Shown: one piece after another, positions 33,524 to 36,504 of the stretch
How positions within the stretch are numbered: the first letter of the stretch is position 1
How the letters are laid out: the number at the start of each line of letters is the position of its first letter
From: Rikenellaceae bacterium UBA1749
GTDB lineage: Bacteria; Bacteroidota; Bacteroidia; Bacteroidales; Rikenellaceae
Direction: 5' to 3'
Length of the DNA: 36,504 nt
NCBI GenBank assembly: GCA_002315675.1
Contig: DCHP01000006.1
Location: forward strand, 1-36,504
Program-made: the position numbers and the translations under genes
The notes under the pieces: generated by a model
What the model was told of the DNA's origin: nothing
The model's database searches: none
Seen by the model: only the letters and a program-made list of their open reading frames with translations

Positions 33524-34342
33524 TTATTTTCCCGACATATTATCAATAAGACGGATATTTCCAGCCCAGGCTGCAACACATACCTGAGCGTTGGCATCAA
33601 ATTTATCGCACTTCTGAAGAGTCTGTTTGTCTACAATCTGAACATATTCAACCTTGAACCACTCACTTAATTTTTCTTCTGCCCATTTTTCCAGTTCCCT
33701 GGCGTTCCCTGGCAGATCATAAAGTGCTGTCAATGTCCTGTAAATATTCGGAGCAAGACGACGATACTCAGCAGAAAGCAAGACATTACGTGAACTCAAA
33801 GCGAGACCATCATCTCCCCTGACTATTGGACAAGGGACAATCATTACCTTGTTTCCACGTTGAGCTTCCATACATTTGACAACTGCAATCTGCTGAAAAT
33901 CCTTTTCACCGAAATAAGCCCTGTCAGGTTTTACCAGATCAAATAGACGTCCAACGACTTCAGTTACCCCTTCAAAGTGGCCAGGGCGACAAGCACCCTC
34001 CATTACCTTCACTAAATCACCTAAATTATATATAGGACGAACCCATCCCTCCGGATAGATTTCCTCTACTGGCGGAGCAAAAACAATATCAACTCCTTCA
34101 CCCTGAAGTTTTTCACAATCGAGTTCCAGGGTCCTTGGATAATTTGCCAAATCATTCTTATCGTTGAACTGAGTTGGGTTGACAAACACACTAACTGCAA
34201 CAACATCGCATTCTGATTTAGCTTTCTTAACAAGTGACACATGCCCTGAATGAAGAGCACCCATCGTAGGAACCAGTCCAATGATTCCTTTTCTATCTGC
34301 CAATGCAACTTGAAGTTGCATAACACTTTTTGCAATTATCAC
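33524..34342 (-). CDS. panC: Pantothenate synthetase (pantoate-beta-alanine ligase)
   Basis: Joins pantoate and beta-alanine using ATP. The 272-residue protein has the HxGH nucleotide motif HSGH (31-34) in VPTMGALHSGH, SVFVNPTQF, DIVFAPPVEEIYPEG, GHFEGVTEVV, YFGEKDFQQ and the KMSKS-like LALSSRN. The start is a GTG at 34342, which gives MIIAKSVMQLQVALADRKG and aligns with family N-termini; the next ATG would remove the first strand. It heads the panC-panD-HAD-kinase-coiled-coil unit with a full consensus promoter. panB and panE are not in the window. Confidence 0.95.
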   Translation of the reverse strand: MIIAKSVMQLQVALADRKGIIGLVPTMGALHSGHVSLVKKAKSECDVVAVSVFVNPTQFNDKNDLANYPRTLELDCEKLQGEGVDIVFAPPVEEIYPEGWVRPIYNLGDLVKVMEGACRPGHFEGVTEVVGRLFDLVKPDRAYFGEKDFQQIAVVKCMEAQRGNKVMIVPCPIVRGDDGLALSSRNVLLSAEYRRLAPNIYRTLTALYDLPGNARELEKWAEEKLSEWFKVEYVQIVDKQTLQKCDKFDANAQVCVAAWAGNIRLIDNMSGK

Positions 34343-34368
34343 AGTAAAACTTTTTTACAATCAGTTGG

Positions 34369-34400
34369 CAAAATTAAGACTAATAAAAATTATAGGCAAA
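34369..34400 (-). promoter_or_regulatory. panC operon promoter (full consensus)
   Basis: On the minus strand, TTTG (plus 34397-34400), a 20-base spacer and TAATTTTG (plus 34369-34376). Start near 34362, with a leader of about 20 bases before the GTG. Confidence 0.8.
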
Positions 34401-34502
34401 AGAAATTGAAATATGTCAAAACAAAGTACTTAAAATACTATCTTTCCTCTATAAATCAACTTGATTTTTATTGAAACTGGCCTATTAATGGAAGTTTTTA
34501 TC

Positions 34503-34527
34503 TAAATTTGTCCAGAGAAAAAAGGAG
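34503..34527 (+). promoter_or_regulatory. -7 box and Shine-Dalgarno for the LamG-like lipoprotein
   Basis: TAAATTTG at 34503-34510 matches TAnnTTTG. AAAGGAG at 34521-34527, 8 bases before the ATG at 34536, is a strong Shine-Dalgarno match. Bacteroidota genes usually lack one, and I did not notice such a strong site before other genes here. Confidence 0.55.
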
Positions 34528-34535
34528 ATAAAACG

Positions 34536-35447
34536 ATGAAAAGGATATTATTTGTATTAGGGCTGACATTATTATCTGGGTGCATTAATGATATTGATTT
34601 CCCATTGGATCCCGTCGCATGCTGGGATTTCAGCGGTGAAGGTACGAATGCCTTTATTTCATCAGATAAAAATCATTTCAAATTACTTCCAGGAAACGAT
34701 TCATACCCTCAAATCACAGAAACAAAGATGGGAGGCGTATTAAAGAATATTATTCACTTCGATGGCAAGAAAGACTGGTTGTATATTCCATACGAAATAA
34801 CCGGTCCACTGAATATTAAGACAGGGGAAGTAACAATTATCGCCCTTATCAGATGGGAGGAGAAAGCCAATTGTTTCGTAGCCGGGATGTGGAATGAATA
34901 CGCTTCAGGAGGAAAGAGACAATATGGATTGTTCGTATCTCTACCATATTACAATGGAAATAGAAAGGTCTGCGGACACATATCAAGGAACGGAGGACCA
35001 ACTCCGCCATTTCCATACTCCATAGACTATTCCACAAGTGCATCCGATGTTGAAGATGGTGCATGGCATTATGTAGCCATGACATACGATGGGAAATATA
35101 TCAAATCATACTACGATGGTGTATTTGAAGAAGTCAGAAATATCCATATCGACAACACTAAAGGATTCGAAGGCTACCCTGACGGACTGGTCCAGGATAA
35201 GAATCCGTATTATTTTCCTGACGGGCTCGGATCAAATGGTTCTGATTTCACGATCGGCGCTGTCGAACTGACAAACGGCATGGGCAACTTTTTCAAGGGA
35301 GATATTGCTGAAATTTCGGTTTTCAATAGATGTCTCAGCTCAAATGACATCAATAAATATATAAACGATAGAAACAGTGTAATAAAAAGATATCTGAAGG
35401 AGTTAAACCAGAAGACCGTCTTCACGGAAATACTTGACCTGTTCTGA
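34536..35447 (+). CDS. LamG/concanavalin-like surface lipoprotein
   Basis: A 303-residue protein with a lipoprotein signal (LLSGC, Cys16) and a single jelly-roll domain of LamG/laminin-G-like type (about 25-270). Supporting runs: IIHFDGKKDWLYIPYEITGPLNIKTGEVTIIALIRWE, DGAWHYVAMTYDGKYIKSYYDGV, and FTIGAVELTNGMGNFFKGDIAEISVFNRCLSSNDINKYI. Such domains bind carbohydrates or act with surface glycan enzymes; no catalytic residues can be claimed. It stands between panC and rluD with its own promoter, and its strong Shine-Dalgarno site sets it apart from its neighbours. Confidence 0.82.
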   Translation: MKRILFVLGLTLLSGCINDIDFPLDPVACWDFSGEGTNAFISSDKNHFKLLPGNDSYPQITETKMGGVLKNIIHFDGKKDWLYIPYEITGPLNIKTGEVTIIALIRWEEKANCFVAGMWNEYASGGKRQYGLFVSLPYYNGNRKVCGHISRNGGPTPPFPYSIDYSTSASDVEDGAWHYVAMTYDGKYIKSYYDGVFEEVRNIHIDNTKGFEGYPDGLVQDKNPYYFPDGLGSNGSDFTIGAVELTNGMGNFFKGDIAEISVFNRCLSSNDINKYINDRNSVIKRYLKELNQKTVFTEILDLF

Positions 35448-35570
35448 TTCAAATAAAAACAGATTTCAGATAGCCTTTCCAAATTGGGGAGACAATCGTA
35501 GTGCCATCCATGTTTGCTATGACAGGTATCTTTCCATGTCAGAAATAAGCTGTAGTTTACATTATTGATT

Positions 35571-36504
35571 ATGCCAGATATAGAAGAATTAGACATAATA
35601 GACGAAGGACAGGTTGAGGAAGAACTTTACGAACACTATTCTCTTGTTGTGGATAAAGGTCAATCTCTTATGAGAATTGACAAATTCCTGTCTGGTCATA
35701 TGGAAAATGTGACCCGTTCCAGGATTCAGGCTGCATTAGGCACTGGAAGTATCAGGGTAAATGAGAAACCTACAAAGGCCAGCTATAAAATAAAACCTTT
35801 TGACAAGATATCCATAGTCCTTCCGTATCCTGAAAAAGAATCATCAATAATTCCGGAAGATATTCCTATTGATATTGTATACGAGGACGAACATGTTATT
35901 GTAGTAAACAAACCGGCTGGTCTTGTAGTTCACCCGGGACATGGCAATTATCATGGGACTTTAGTCAATGCACTTCATTATTATTTCAAGGATCTTCCTC
36001 TTTTCCAGAGTGGAGATATGAGAACCGGACTTGTTCATCGTATTGACAAAGATACATCTGGACTGCTTGTTGTAGCCAAAGATGAATACACTCACGTCGG
36101 ACTCGCTGAACAATTTTTTTACCATACCATTGAGAGAAGATATCATGCCCTGATCTGGGGTGCTACGGATTCAGACGAAGGAACGATTGTGGGCAATATC
36201 GGTCGTTCGCTTAAAGACCGTATGAAAATGACAATCTACCCTGAAGGTTCTGAAATGGGGAAACATGCCGTAACCCACTATAAAGTCCTTCAGCGTTTCG
36301 GTTTCGTGACTCTCGTGGAGTGTAAGCTCGAGACTGGAAGAACCCACCAGATCAGGGTCCATATGAGCTATATCGGACACCCTCTTTTCGCCGACGAACG
36401 CTACGGAGGGATGGAAATCCGCAAGGGCACCATCTACGCAAAATATAAGCAGTTCATTCAGAACTGCTTCCAGATATGCCCGCGTCAGGCGCTTCATGCC
36501 AAGA
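35571..36504 (+). CDS. rluD: Ribosomal large-subunit pseudouridine synthase, RluD type (3' end cut)
   Basis: Makes pseudouridines in 23S rRNA. The 311 codons present run open to the window edge and lack a stop. An acidic N-terminus precedes an S4 domain (LMRIDKFLSGHMENVTRSRIQAAL, about residues 33-60), then the catalytic domain with VVNKPAGLVVHPG, the catalytic Asp in GLVHRIDKDTSGLLVVAK, ETGRTHQIRVHMSYIGHPLFAD and YGG. The 123-base gap before it (35448-35570) holds no gene and no clear promoter; TATCTTTC at 35527 is one base off TAnnTTTG. The last 200 bases are noticeably more GC-rich than the first half. Confidence 0.94.
   Translation, partial: MPDIEELDIIDEGQVEEELYEHYSLVVDKGQSLMRIDKFLSGHMENVTRSRIQAALGTGSIRVNEKPTKASYKIKPFDKISIVLPYPEKESSIIPEDIPIDIVYEDEHVIVVNKPAGLVVHPGHGNYHGTLVNALHYYFKDLPLFQSGDMRTGLVHRIDKDTSGLLVVAKDEYTHVGLAEQFFYHTIERRYHALIWGATDSDEGTIVGNIGRSLKDRMKMTIYPEGSEMGKHAVTHYKVLQRFGFVTLVECKLETGRTHQIRVHMSYIGHPLFADERYGGMEIRKGTIYAKYKQFIQNCFQICPRQALHAK

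Noticed and set aside
35448..35570. Small gene or RNA between the LamG-like gene and rluD
   Set aside because: No open frame with a credible start, no terminator-like hairpin and no exact promoter were seen.

Overview
The window reads as chromosomal DNA of a Bacteroidales-type member of the Bacteroidota. The evidence is protein-level (fused SecDF, DUF4834-like and YtxH-like small proteins, a Bacteroides-type GH2 enzyme, class I fumarase, SerS and PanC/PanD of that lineage) and promoter-level: a TAnnTTTG -7 box, often with a TTTG/TTG -33 box 19-23 bases upstream, precedes many transcription units. Base composition is AT-rich. I cannot resolve genus. I saw no tRNA, rRNA, CRISPR array, intact insertion sequence or phage module.

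Layout. 1-860: a decayed AAA-ATPase (DUF4143) gene and a short dispersed repeat. 916-5057 (minus): a lipoprotein with an OmpA-like region and TPRs, then pnp. 5159-6997 (plus): a chain of overlapping genes (YtxH-like, holin-like/YqjE-like, small hypothetical, GH18). 7053-8015 (plus): Gfo/Idh/MocA oxidoreductase, convergent with 7993-10425 (minus): kbl, ogt-type methyltransferase, SprT-like metallopeptidase. 10501-12956 (plus): lysC-lysA. 13163-15765 (plus): pth, hslR, rnhB, tatD, with repeat sequences on both sides of pth. 15751-20526 (minus): nnrD, secDF, DUF4834-like, ribE. 20568-21353 (plus): DUF1080 protein. 21437-30088 (minus): serS, GH31-like, fumarase, rimO, GH2. 30346-34342 (minus): panC, panD, HAD hydrolase, sensor kinase, membrane coiled-coil protein. 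34536-36504 (plus): LamG-like lipoprotein, then rluD cut by the window edge.

How the genes work together. Most are housekeeping: RNA decay and modification (pnp, pth, rnhB, rimO, rluD), lysine/DAP synthesis (lysC, lysA), pantothenate (panC, panD), riboflavin (ribE), protein export (secDF) and threonine breakdown (kbl). Four carbohydrate-related exported proteins (GH18, DUF1080, GH2, GH31-like) are scattered among them without SusC/SusD partners, so this is not a polysaccharide utilisation locus.

The least ordinary items are: a dispersed repeat of about 100 bases with inverted ends (copies at 756-849 and 13807-13906), whose end motif recurs in tandem-like repeats upstream of pth; a GH2 enzyme with Gln at the predicted acid/base position; a GH31-like enzyme without the usual acid/base Asp; an orphan membrane histidine kinase in the pantothenate operon; and a terminator hairpin lying inside the opposing SprT-like gene. 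I did not find a convincing new multi-gene system.
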